DNA from: Pseudomonas sp. UBA4617
GTDB lineage: Bacteria; Pseudomonadota; Gammaproteobacteria; Pseudomonadales; Pseudomonadaceae
Assembly: GCF_002386445.1 (NCBI RefSeq)
Contig: NZ_DGIR01000049.1
Coordinates: 1 to 64,000, forward strand
DNA: 64,000 bases
Reading direction: 5' to 3'
Shown: piece after piece, positions 40,314 through 48,445 of the stretch
How positions within the stretch are numbered: the stretch's first letter is position 1
Layout: each line of letters starts with the position of its first letter
Translations under genes and position numbers: made by a program
The notes under the pieces: model-generated
Database searches by the model: none
The model's input: the letters and a program-made list of their open reading frames with translations, nothing else
Told to the model about the DNA's origin: nothing

Positions 40314-43061
40314 TCAGTGAGCTTCGTCCCAATTCGCGCCAACGCCTGCCTCGACCAGCAACGGCACATCCAGCTGCGCCGCCTGGCTCATGTGCTGGCG
40401 AATTTCATCTTTCACCTGGTCTACCAGGTCCTCGCGCACCTCCAGCACCAGTTCGTCGTGAACCTGAAGGATCACCCGGGCATCCAGCCCGCTTTGGCTC
40501 AGCCAGTTATCCACGTTGACCATGGCCCGCTTGATGATGTCCGCCGCAGTGCCCTGCATTGGCGCGTTGATCGCGGTTCGCTCGGCACCTTTGCGCAAGG
40601 CAGGGTTCTTGGCATTGATATCCGGCAGGTACAGGCGTCGGCCAAACAGGGTTTCGACGAAGCCTTGCTCGGCGGCCTGGGCGCGGGTGCGCTCCATGTA
40701 GGCCAGCACGCCCGGGTAGCGAGCGAAATAGCGGTCGATGTAATCCTGCGACTGCTTGCGGTCTACGCCGATCTGCTTGGCCAGGCCAAACGCGCTCATG
40801 CCATAGATCAGGCCGAAATTGATGGCCTTGGCGCTGCGACGCTGGTCGGTGGTGACATCTGCCAGAGCGACGCCGAACACTTCCGCCGCCGTGGCCCGGT
40901 GCACGTCCAGGCCATTGCGGAAGGCATGTAGCAAGCCTTCGTCCTTGGCCAGGTGGGCCATGATGCGCAGCTCGATCTGCGAATAGTCGGCGGCTAGCAG
41001 CTTGTAGCCCGGGCTGGCAACGAAGGCCTGGCGGATACGCCGCCCTTCGGCGGTCCGGATCGGGATATTCTGCAGGTTCGGGTCACTCGAGGACAGCCGG
41101 CCGGTAGCCGCCACCGCCTGCTGGTAGGAGGTATGGATACGCCCGGTACGCGGGTTGATCTGTCCTGGCAGTTTGTCCGTATAGGTACTTTTGAGCTTGC
41201 TCAGGCTGCGGTACTGCATCAGTACCTCGGGCAACGGGTAGCCTTGCTCGGCCAGTTCGTCGAGCACCGCTTCCGCGGTGGACGGCTGGCCCTTGGTGGT
41301 CTTGCTCAGCACCGGCATGCCCAGCTTGTCGTAGAGGATCGCGCCCAGTTGCTTGGGCGAGCCGAGGTTGAATTCCTCACCGGCCAGCTCATAGGCGCGC
41401 TGCTCCAGTTCGGCCATCTTCACCCCCAGTTCACCACTTTGCACCCGCAGCAGCGCAGCATCGACCAGCGCACCCTGGCGCTCGATCCGGGCCAGTACCG
41501 GCACCAGCGGCATCTCGATGTCCATCAATACCGGTTGTACGCTCGGCGTCTGCGCCAGGCGCGCCTGCAGCGCGTGGTGCAGGCGCAGGGTGATGTCGGC
41601 GTCCTCCGCGGCATAGGGGCCGGCCTTGTCCAGGTGGATCTGGTTGAAGGTCAGCTGCTTGGCACCTTTGCCAGCGATGTCCTCGAAGGCGATGGTGGTG
41701 TGGTCCAGGTACTTCTGCGCCAGGCTATCCATGTCATGACGGGTGGCCGTGGAGTTCAGTACATACGACTCGAGCATGGTGTCGTAGGCCACACCGCGCA
41801 TCTCGATGGCCGGCGAGCCGTTGGCGAGGATGTTGATATCGTACTTGGCATTCTGCCCGACCTTGGCCTTGGCCGGGTCTTCGAGCAACGGTTTGAGTGC
41901 CAGCAGCACGGTCTCGCGGTCCAGCTGCACCGGTGCACCTTCGTAATCATGGGCCAGCGGTACATAGGCCGCTTCATGCGGCTCGACGGCGAACGACAGG
42001 CCAACCAGTTGCGCCTGCTGGGCATCCAGGCTGGTGGTCTCGGTGTCAAAGGCGAACAGCGGTGCCTGGCGCAGCTTCTCCAGCCAGTATTCGAAACGGG
42101 CCGGGTCGAGGATGGTTTCGTACCTGGCCTCGACCTTGGCCACCGGTTCGGCGGTCGATGCGATATCGTCACCGGCCTCGGCCGCGTCGCGCTGCACTTC
42201 GGCAATCCAGCTCTTGAACTCCATTTCGGTGTACAGCGCCAGCAGCGCTTCGCGGTCAGGCTCGCCGCATACCAGGGCATCGACTTCGATATCCAGCGGT
42301 ACGTCGACCTTGATGGTGGCCAGTTCATACGACAGGAACGCTGCGTCGCGGTGCTCCTCAAGCTTGGCCGGCAGGGTCTTGGCGCCGCGAATGGCCAGTG
42401 TCGGTACCTTGTCCAGGTTGGCATAAAGGTCACTGAGGCCACCGCCGATGCCGGTCAGCAGGCCGACAGCGGTTTTTTCGCCCACGCCCGGTACGCCGGG
42501 AATGTTATCGACCTTGTCACCCATCAGGGCCAGGAAATCGATGATGTGTTCCGGGCCGACGCCAAATTTCTCGTGTACGCCAGCGACATCCAGCACGCTT
42601 CCGGTCATGGTGTTGACCAGGGTAATGTGCCCGTCCACCAACTGCGCCATGTCCTTGTCACCGGTCGAGATGATCACCGGGCGCCCGAGGGCCGCACTGC
42701 TGCGTGCCAGAGTGCCGATCACGTCGTCGGCTTCGACACCCTCGACGCACAGCAACGGGTAGCCCAGCGCCTTGACACTGGCGTGCAACGGCTCGATCTG
42801 CAAGCGCAGGTCGTCCGGCATGCTCGGGCGGTTGGCCTTGTACTCGGCGAACATGGCGTCGCGGAAGGTGCCGCCCTTGGCGTCGAATACCACCGCGAAC
42901 GGGCTGTCGGGGTATTGCTTGCGCAGGCTCTTGAGCATGTTCAGCACTCCTTTCACCGCGCCGGTGGGCATGCCCTTGGAGGTGGTCAACGGCGGCAGCG
43001 CATGGAAGGCGCGGTAAAGGTAGGAGGAACCGTCCACCAGGACGAGGGGCGCTTGGCTCAT
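40314..43061 (-). CDS. polA: DNA polymerase I
   Basis: A 915-residue polymerase. Domains in order: 5'-3' exonuclease (about 1-290; AVVFDAKGGTFRDAMFAEYK), 3'-5' proofreading exonuclease (about 310-500; the Asp-x-Glu pair is kept in FAFDTETTSLDAQQAQ) and polymerase (about 510-915; AADYSQIELRIMAHL and the catalytic VHDELVLEV). It fills gaps in repair and removes Okazaki primers. The ATG at 43061 fits the family N-terminus SQAPLVLVDGSSYLYRAFHA; upstream in-frame codons are non-homologous. All three activities appear intact. Confidence 0.98.
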   Translation of the reverse strand: MSQAPLVLVDGSSYLYRAFHALPPLTTSKGMPTGAVKGVLNMLKSLRKQYPDSPFAVVFDAKGGTFRDAMFAEYKANRPSMPDDLRLQIEPLHASVKALGYPLLCVEGVEADDVIGTLARSSAALGRPVIISTGDKDMAQLVDGHITLVNTMTGSVLDVAGVHEKFGVGPEHIIDFLALMGDKVDNIPGVPGVGEKTAVGLLTGIGGGLSDLYANLDKVPTLAIRGAKTLPAKLEEHRDAAFLSYELATIKVDVPLDIEVDALVCGEPDREALLALYTEMEFKSWIAEVQRDAAEAGDDIASTAEPVAKVEARYETILDPARFEYWLEKLRQAPLFAFDTETTSLDAQQAQLVGLSFAVEPHEAAYVPLAHDYEGAPVQLDRETVLLALKPLLEDPAKAKVGQNAKYDINILANGSPAIEMRGVAYDTMLESYVLNSTATRHDMDSLAQKYLDHTTIAFEDIAGKGAKQLTFNQIHLDKAGPYAAEDADITLRLHHALQARLAQTPSVQPVLMDIEMPLVPVLARIERQGALVDAALLRVQSGELGVKMAELEQRAYELAGEEFNLGSPKQLGAILYDKLGMPVLSKTTKGQPSTAEAVLDELAEQGYPLPEVLMQYRSLSKLKSTYTDKLPGQINPRTGRIHTSYQQAVAATGRLSSSDPNLQNIPIRTAEGRRIRQAFVASPGYKLLAADYSQIELRIMAHLAKDEGLLHAFRNGLDVHRATAAEVFGVALADVTTDQRRSAKAINFGLIYGMSAFGLAKQIGVDRKQSQDYIDRYFARYPGVLAYMERTRAQAAEQGFVETLFGRRLYLPDINAKNPALRKGAERTAINAPMQGTAADIIKRAMVNVDNWLSQSGLDARVILQVHDELVLEVREDLVDQVKDEIRQHMSQAAQLDVPLLVEAGVGANWDEAH

Positions 43062-43136
43062 GAGCAGAATCAACCTTTTCGACGGGTCCGGCGCTAGAAT
43101 AGCCAGAATCATTGACGACAAAGGGACAAGGTTATC

Positions 43137-43424
43137 ATGCGTACACTCAATCGCCTGTTACTGCTCGGTCTGTTGGCAACCATGCCTGTCGTCACCCTGG
43201 CGGCGGAAGACGCCCCCTCGGCCGATCCCGAGGTGACCATTCGCACGGAAGGCGACAAAACCATCCAGGAGTACCGGCAGAACGGGTTCCTGTATGCGAT
43301 CAAGATCACGCCGAAAAACGGCAAGCCTTATTTCCTGGTACGCGCCGATGGCTCTGATGGCAATTTCATTCGATCCGACCAGCCGGACATGCTGATCCCG
43401 TCCTGGAAGATCTTCGAGTGGTAA
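43137..43424 (+). CDS. DUF2782 family secreted protein
   Basis: A 95-residue protein with a signal peptide (cleavage near LAA, about residue 23). The mature domain IRTEGDKTIQEYRQNGFLYA followed by IKITPKNGKPYFLVRADG and the C-terminal WKIFEW is the DUF2782 pattern. The function is unknown. It is divergent from polA (75 bases) and 69 bases upstream of thrB, and this pairing with homoserine kinase is conserved in Pseudomonas. Confidence 0.88.
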   Translation: MRTLNRLLLLGLLATMPVVTLAAEDAPSADPEVTIRTEGDKTIQEYRQNGFLYAIKITPKNGKPYFLVRADGSDGNFIRSDQPDMLIPSWKIFEW

Positions 43425-43493
43425 TCTGACGCGCACCGTTCACATCAACCTGGCACTTCCCGGCGGAAGTGCCCGTATGGGCAACTTTTCATC

Positions 43494-44444
43494 ATGTCAG
43501 TCTTCACCCCCGTGACCCGGCCTGAGCTGGAAACCTTTCTGGCGCCGTACGAGCTGGGCCGTCTGCTCGACTTCCAGGGCATCGCCGCCGGCACCGAGAA
43601 CAGCAACTTCTTCGTCAGCCTCGAACAGGGGGAGTTCGTCCTGACACTGATCGAGCGCGGGCCCAGCGAGGACATGCCGTTCTTCATCGAGCTGCTCGAT
43701 ACCCTGCACGCCGCCGACATGCCAGTGCCCTATGCGATACGGGACCGCCATGGCAACGGCCTGCGTGAGCTGTGTGGCAAGCCGGCACTGCTGCAGCCAC
43801 GGTTGTCGGGCAAGCACATCAAGGCACCGAACGCCCAGCATTGCGCCCAGGTAGGCGAATTGCTGGCGCATATCCACCTGGCTACCAGGAAGCACATCAT
43901 CGAGCGCCGTACCGACCGCGGCCTGGACTGGATGCTGGCTTCGGGTGCCGAACTGCTGCCGCGCCTGACCGCCGAGCAAGCCGCGTTGCTGCAGCCGGCA
44001 CTGGATGAAATCCGCGCACACAAGACGCAGATTCTGGCTCTGCCACGCGCCAACCTGCACGCCGACCTGTTCCGCGACAACGTGATGTTCGAAGGCACCC
44101 ACCTGACCGGTGTGATCGACTTCTACAATGCCTGTTCCGGGCCGATGCTGTATGACATCGCCATCACCGTGAACGACTGGTGCCTGGATGAGCACGGCGC
44201 CGTGAATGTACCGCGCGCCCAGGCGCTGCTGGCCGCGTACGCGGCGTTGCGGCCGTTTACCGCTGCCGAGGCTGAGCTGTGGCCGGAAATGTTGCGGGTA
44301 GGGTGCGTGCGCTTCTGGCTGTCGCGCCTGATCGCCGCCGAGTCGTTTGCCGGCATGGATGTGATGATCCACGACCCGAGCGAGTTCGAAGTGCGCCTGG
44401 CGCAGCGCCAGCACGTGACCTTGCACCTGCCATTTGCCCTCTAG
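43494..44444 (+). CDS. thrB: Homoserine kinase (APH-fold type)
   Basis: A 316-residue kinase that phosphorylates L-homoserine with ATP in threonine biosynthesis. It belongs to the aminoglycoside phosphotransferase-fold type used by Pseudomonas, not the GHMP type of enteric bacteria. The catalytic loop is NLHADLFRDNVMF and the metal-binding Asp lies in LTGVIDFYNACSG. The N-terminal MSVFTPVTRPELETFLAPYE is typical. It stands apart from other threonine genes and is followed by a perfect hairpin REP. Confidence 0.96.
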   Translation: MSVFTPVTRPELETFLAPYELGRLLDFQGIAAGTENSNFFVSLEQGEFVLTLIERGPSEDMPFFIELLDTLHAADMPVPYAIRDRHGNGLRELCGKPALLQPRLSGKHIKAPNAQHCAQVGELLAHIHLATRKHIIERRTDRGLDWMLASGAELLPRLTAEQAALLQPALDEIRAHKTQILALPRANLHADLFRDNVMFEGTHLTGVIDFYNACSGPMLYDIAITVNDWCLDEHGAVNVPRAQALLAAYAALRPFTAAEAELWPEMLRVGCVRFWLSRLIAAESFAGMDVMIHDPSEFEVRLAQRQHVTLHLPFAL

Positions 44445-44450
44445 ACCACG

Positions 44451-44486
44451 CCGGCTTCTTCGCGGGTATGCCCGCGAAGAAGCCGG
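44451..44486. repeat. REP palindrome acting as a possible bidirectional terminator
   Basis: CCGGCTTCTTCGCGGG-TATG-CCCGCGAAGAAGCCGG is a perfect 16-bp stem. It lies between the convergent thrB and znuA genes, 7 bases before each unit ends on the right side, so it can end or stabilise both transcripts. Confidence 0.8.
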
Positions 44487-44493
44487 ACCAGGC

Positions 44494-45402
44494 TTACAGT
44501 TGGTCCAGGCACCCAGCCAGGTCGCCAGCCAGTTTTTCCAGCAAACGCTCATAACCCTTGCCATCCACCGGGTCGCTACCACCCAGGGCATCCAGCTCGG
44601 CCAGGCGCACCGGCAGGCCGGCAGTCAGCGTTTCGGCCAGGCGCGGCCGCAACGGCGGCTCGCTGAACACGCAGGTCTTGCCCACTTCCTGCAGGCGTTT
44701 GCGCATCGCGGCCACATGCTGCGCGCCGGGCTGCACCTCGGCTGCCACGGTGAACACCCCGGTATGCTTGAGGCCGTACTCGGCTTCGAAATAATCGAAC
44801 GCTTCGTGGAACACGAAGTACGGCTTGCCGGCGATACCGGCCACCCGCGCCTTGATCCGCCCGTCCAGTGCGTCCAGGCGTTCATCGAAAGCTTTCAGGT
44901 TGCTTTGGTAGCGCGCTGCATTACCCGGGTCGACCCGCGTCAGGTCCTCAGCCATTTTCCCGGCGATCACCCGCGCGTTGACCGACGATAGCCACAAGTG
45001 CGCGTCCAGGCTGCCTGGGCGATGGTCATGGTCATGGTCGTCGTGGTCTTCCTCTTCATGCGACTGGCTGTCCTCGCCAAAATGACGCAACTTCATGCCG
45101 GGCAGCGACTGCACGGCCACCGTGGGCTTGCTGCGATTGCTCAATACCCGAGGCAGGAAGTTCTCCATGTCAGGGCCGACCCAGTACAGCAGGTCAGCGT
45201 CCGCTACCCGCCGAACATCGGACGGGCGCAGCGCGTAGTGGTGCGGCGACGCCCCCGGCGGCAGTAGTGCCTCAGGGCTGCCGAGCCCGTCCTGCACGGC
45301 GGCGGCAATCTGCTGCAAAGGCTTGATGGTGGTCAGCACGCGCACGTCGGCCTGGGCGGAAAATGCGATGAAAGCGACAAACAGGGCTAGTAATCGGGAC
45401 AC
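44494..45402 (-). CDS. znuA: Zinc ABC transporter substrate-binding protein
   Basis: A 302-residue periplasmic zinc-binding protein. It has a signal peptide (about 20 residues), His ligands in PPGASPHHYALRPSD, HLWLSSVNAR and VFHEAFDYFE, and a His/Asp-rich loop (HEEEDHDDHDHDHRPG) near residue 120-135 that is typical of ZnuA. The start is placed at GTG 45402, because an ATG at 45450 would put the Zur-like operator inside the coding region. It is divergent from zur-znuC-znuB, and Zur repression of both directions is expected. Confidence 0.93.
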   Translation of the reverse strand: MSRLLALFVAFIAFSAQADVRVLTTIKPLQQIAAAVQDGLGSPEALLPPGASPHHYALRPSDVRRVADADLLYWVGPDMENFLPRVLSNRSKPTVAVQSLPGMKLRHFGEDSQSHEEEDHDDHDHDHRPGSLDAHLWLSSVNARVIAGKMAEDLTRVDPGNAARYQSNLKAFDERLDALDGRIKARVAGIAGKPYFVFHEAFDYFEAEYGLKHTGVFTVAAEVQPGAQHVAAMRKRLQEVGKTCVFSEPPLRPRLAETLTAGLPVRLAELDALGGSDPVDGKGYERLLEKLAGDLAGCLDQL

Positions 45403-45429
45403 GGTGAGTACTCGATTCGTCGGAAACAG

Positions 45430-45442
45430 GTAACATAATAAC
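45430..45442. promoter_or_regulatory. Zur-box-like operator between znuA and zur
   Basis: GTAACATAATAAC matches the Zur consensus GTTATNNNATAAC fully in the right arm and in three of five positions in the left arm. It lies in the 66-base divergent region, 28 bases from the znuA start and 26 from the zur start. Confidence 0.6.
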
Positions 45443-45468
45443 GTCTCCATCCAGAACCGTCGCTGCCC

Positions 45469-45954
45469 ATGTCCATCACGCCGCTGGCCAACCGCCCTCA
45501 CGATCATTCCCATTGCGTGCACAGCGCATTGGCTGAAGCCGACGCCTTGTGCACCCGCCAGGGCCTGCGCCTGACCGCGCTGCGCCGCCGCGTGCTGGAG
45601 CTGGTGTGGCAAAGCCACAAGCCGCTGGGTGCCTACGACATCCTTGCCGTGCTCAGCGAGCAGGACGGCCGCCGCGCCGCACCACCCACGGTGTACCGTG
45701 CGCTGGATTTCCTGTTGGAGAACGGCCTGGTGCACCGTATCGCCTCGCTCAACGCCTTCATCGGCTGCAGCCACCCCGAACACGTGCATCAGGGTCAGTT
45801 CCTGATCTGCCGGGTTTGCCACGTGGCCATCGAGCTGGAGCAGGACAGTATCAGCCAAGCCATCGTCGACAGCGCCAAAGGCGTAAGTTTCACGGTCGAG
45901 AGCCAGACCGTGGAAGTGGTCGGCCTGTGCGGCAACTGCCGGAGCGTGGCATGA
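45469..45954 (+). CDS. zur: Zinc uptake regulator (Fur family)
   Basis: A 161-residue Fur-family repressor. A winged helix (about 20-90; APPTVYRALDFLLENGLVHRI) is followed by a dimerisation domain with zinc-binding Cys pairs CRVC and CGNC (structural site) and His residues in CSHPEHVHQGQF. The N-terminus is His-rich (PHDHSHCVH), an unusual extra. Zinc-bound Zur represses znu genes. It overlaps znuC by four bases (ATGA), so the repressor and transporter are made together. Confidence 0.95.
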   Translation: MSITPLANRPHDHSHCVHSALAEADALCTRQGLRLTALRRRVLELVWQSHKPLGAYDILAVLSEQDGRRAAPPTVYRALDFLLENGLVHRIASLNAFIGCSHPEHVHQGQFLICRVCHVAIELEQDSISQAIVDSAKGVSFTVESQTVEVVGLCGNCRSVA

Positions 45955-46727
45955 GCGATGCACTGATCCGCCTGGAGCAGGTCGGCGTCACCTTCGGCGG
46001 CGAGGCGGTGCTCGACAGCATCGACCTGTCGGTCGCTCCCGGCCAGATCGTCACCCTGATCGGCCCGAACGGCGCGGGCAAGACCACCCTGGTGCGTGCC
46101 GTACTCGGTTTGCTCAAGCCGCATCACGGCAAGGTATGGCGCAAACCGAAACTGCGCATCGGCTACATGCCGCAGAAGATCCAGGTGGATGCCACGCTGC
46201 CGCTGTCGGTGCTGCGCTTCCTGCGCCTGGTTCCCGGAGTAGACCGAGCGGCCGCCATGTCGGCGCTGCAGGAAGTGGGCGCCGAGCAGGTAATCGACAG
46301 CCCGATCCAGACCATTTCTGGCGGTGAGATGCAGCGCGTGCTGCTCGCCCGTGCCTTGTTGCGTGAACCCCAGCTACTGGTGCTCGACGAGCCGGTGCAG
46401 GGCGTCGACGTGGTCGGCCAGGCCGAGCTGTACAACCTCATTACCCGCCTGCGCGACCGCCACGGCTGTGGCGTGCTGATGGTTTCCCACGACCTGCACC
46501 TGGTCATGAGCGCCACCGACCAGGTGGTATGCCTGAACCGCCACGTCTGCTGTTCAGGCCACCCTGAGCAGGTCAGCGGCGACCCGGCATTTGTCGAGCT
46601 GTTCGGCCAGGCCGCCGCACCCAGCCTGGCCATCTATCACCACCATCACGACCACAGCCACGACCTGCATGGCTCGGTGGTCAACCCTGGCACCCATGTT
46701 CACGGAGCGCACTGCAAGCATGGCTGA
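45951..46727 (+). CDS. znuC: Zinc ABC transporter ATP-binding protein
   Basis: A 258-residue ATPase. Walker A is GPNGAGKT, the signature ISGGEMQRVLLARALL and Walker B LLVLDEPVQGVD. The last 30 residues form a His-rich tail (YHHHHDHSHDLHG, then THVHGAHCKHG) that could bind zinc at the cytoplasmic face. The start overlaps the zur stop (ATGA) and the gene overlaps znuB by eight bases. Confidence 0.95.
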   Translation: MSDALIRLEQVGVTFGGEAVLDSIDLSVAPGQIVTLIGPNGAGKTTLVRAVLGLLKPHHGKVWRKPKLRIGYMPQKIQVDATLPLSVLRFLRLVPGVDRAAAMSALQEVGAEQVIDSPIQTISGGEMQRVLLARALLREPQLLVLDEPVQGVDVVGQAELYNLITRLRDRHGCGVLMVSHDLHLVMSATDQVVCLNRHVCCSGHPEQVSGDPAFVELFGQAAAPSLAIYHHHHDHSHDLHGSVVNPGTHVHGAHCKHG

Positions 46728-47502
46728 TTTTCTTCTCTACGCCCTGCTTGCCGGTTTGTCCCTGGCGCTGGTGGCCGGCCCGCTGGGCTCCTTCGTGGTG
46801 TGGCGGCGCATGGCCTATTTTGGCGACACCCTGTCTCACGCCGCCCTGCTCGGTGTAGCCCTGGGCTTTGCTCTGGATGTCAGCCCGGCGCTGGCGGTAA
46901 CCGTGGGCTGCCTGCTGCTGGCGATCCTTCTGGTCACCTTGCAGCAACGCCAACCGCTGGCCTCCGACACCCTGCTCGGCATCCTCGCCCCCAGCACCCT
47001 GTCGCTCGGCCTTGTGGTGCTGAGTTTCATGCACGACGTGCGCATCGACCTGATGGCTTATCTGTTCGGCGACCTGCTGGCCATCAGCACCGCCGACCTG
47101 GCCTGGATCCTCGGCGGCAGCGTGCTGGTGCTGGCGCTGCTCGCCATGCTGTGGCGGCCGCTGCTGGCCGTCACCGTGCACGAAGAGCTGGCCATGGTCG
47201 AAGGCCTGCCTGTAGCAGGCCTGCGCATGGCGCTGATGTTGCTGATCGCGGTAGTGATCGCCGTGGCCATGAAGATCGTCGGCGTATTGCTGATCACCTC
47301 GCTGCTGATCATCCCCGCCGCTGCGGCACAGCGCCACGCCCGCTCCCCGGAGCAGATGGCCGTCGGCGCGAGCCTGCTGGGCGTGACCGCGGTATGCGGC
47401 GGCCTGGCCATGTCCTGGTTCAAGGACACCCCCGCCGGCCCGTCGATCGTGGTTTGTGCGGCAGTGCTATTCTTGCTGAGCCTGGCCCTGCCTAAACGCT
47501 GA
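46720..47502 (+). CDS. znuB: Zinc ABC transporter permease
   Basis: A 260-residue inner-membrane permease with about eight hydrophobic segments. It shows the ABC-3 family pattern VVWRRMAYFGDTLSHAALLG near residues 26-45 and MKIVGVLLITSLLIIPAAAA near 185-204. It imports zinc with ZnuA and ZnuC. The ATG at 46720 lies inside the end of znuC in another frame; upstream codons have no homology. Confidence 0.95.
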   Translation: MADFLLYALLAGLSLALVAGPLGSFVVWRRMAYFGDTLSHAALLGVALGFALDVSPALAVTVGCLLLAILLVTLQQRQPLASDTLLGILAPSTLSLGLVVLSFMHDVRIDLMAYLFGDLLAISTADLAWILGGSVLVLALLAMLWRPLLAVTVHEELAMVEGLPVAGLRMALMLLIAVVIAVAMKIVGVLLITSLLIIPAAAAQRHARSPEQMAVGASLLGVTAVCGGLAMSWFKDTPAGPSIVVCAAVLFLLSLALPKR

Positions 47503-47508
47503 AAATCT

Positions 47509-47528
47509 GGGCGCGTGAAGGCGCGCCC
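47509..47528 (+). other. Hairpin after znuB
   Basis: GGGCGCG-TGAAGG-CGCGCCC is a perfect 7-bp stem 7 bases after the znuB stop. A T-rich tail is absent. Confidence 0.45.
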
Positions 47529-47629
47529 TGCAACCTTTTCGCACGTAAAGGGTCTGTAAGACTTGTTTTCGAGCGTGCGCACCTGGGTGTAGACTTGCTC
47601 GCTTTTTGCGCAAATAGAGAGTCGCAGGA

Positions 47630-48337
47630 ATGAAGCCGTTCGCCTCCCGTTATCTGCTTGTTGCCGCGTTTTCCCTGTTCCTGGCTGCCTGTTCCAGCGC
47701 ACCGGTCGAACAGGCCGCCGTACCTGCCCAAGCCGATGCCTGGCAGCAGTTGCAACAGAACATCGCCAGCAACGAGCTGGCAACCGCCGAAGACCAGCTG
47801 GCCGCTCTGCAGGCGCAGTCGCCGGATGACGCGCGCCTGGAGCAATACCAGCGCCAGTTGGCCGAAGCCTACCTGCAGCGCAGCCAGGTCTTCCTGCAAA
47901 AGGGCGACGTGAACGCTGCGGCCACCGCCCTGGCCCGCGCCCGCGCGCTGATGCCGCAGGCCCCGGCAGTCACCGGTGGCGATGCCGTTACCCAGGCCCG
48001 CAAAGCCGAGCTGGAGAAAGCGGAGGCAGCGTTGAAGGCCGCCGAAGCCAAGCCCAAGGCACGCATCATCGACCCGGCCGCCCCCAGCACTGTGGTGGCC
48101 TTGAAGACTACCGACAGCCGCGCCATGCGCCGCCAGCTGGATGATATCGCCGCCGACGTGGTCAGCTACCAGTGTGACGTGGTGTTCCAGGTGCCGCGTA
48201 CCGAGGATGGGCCTTGGCTGAAAACCTTGCTGGAGAAGCGCGTGCGCAAGATCGACAGCGGGTTCGAGCTGAAGCAGAAGCATGAGATCCAGCGCGCGCT
48301 GCCGGCACAAGTGGTGCTGGTTCCACATCAGCGTTGA
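47630..48337 (+). CDS. Conserved lipoprotein with a helical repeat region, unknown function
   Basis: A 235-residue lipoprotein with the lipobox LAAC (Cys21). Residues about 35-100 look like a TPR-type helical region (SNELATAEDQLAALQAQSPD), followed by an Ala/Lys-rich helix (about 118-148) and a C-terminal domain with SYQCDVVFQVPRTEDGPW. The function is unknown to me. It follows znuB by 127 bases, which keeps it next to the zinc locus in Pseudomonas genomes, but no zinc motif is visible. Confidence 0.8.
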   Translation: MKPFASRYLLVAAFSLFLAACSSAPVEQAAVPAQADAWQQLQQNIASNELATAEDQLAALQAQSPDDARLEQYQRQLAEAYLQRSQVFLQKGDVNAAATALARARALMPQAPAVTGGDAVTQARKAELEKAEAALKAAEAKPKARIIDPAAPSTVVALKTTDSRAMRRQLDDIAADVVSYQCDVVFQVPRTEDGPWLKTLLEKRVRKIDSGFELKQKHEIQRALPAQVVLVPHQR

Positions 48338-48339
48338 AC

Positions 48340-48445
48340 AACGGGGCCGCTTCGCGCTCCTTTCGCGACACAAGGCCGCTCCTACAGCGCAATGCGCTTC
48401 CCTGTAGGACCGCCCTTGTGTCGCAATGGGCTGCACAGCAGCCCC
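48340..48445. repeat. Inverted pair of REPs (BIME)
   Basis: GCGACACAAGG-CCGCTCCTACAG (48365-48387) is repeated in inverted form as CTGTAGGA-CCGCCCTTGTGTCGC (48402-48424). A further GGGGCCGCTTCGCGCTCC lies at the left. It fills the gap between the convergent lipoprotein and katE genes. Confidence 0.8.

Noticed and set aside
41133..43097. 654-codon open frame on the plus strand opposite polA
   Set aside because: It is a shadow of polA caused by GC-rich third positions. The protein shows no domain, and polA on the other strand is complete and unmistakable.
44451..44486. Perfect hairpin considered as a classic terminator only
   Set aside because: It lacks a T tract on either strand and its sequence matches the REP family found elsewhere, so it is listed as a REP.
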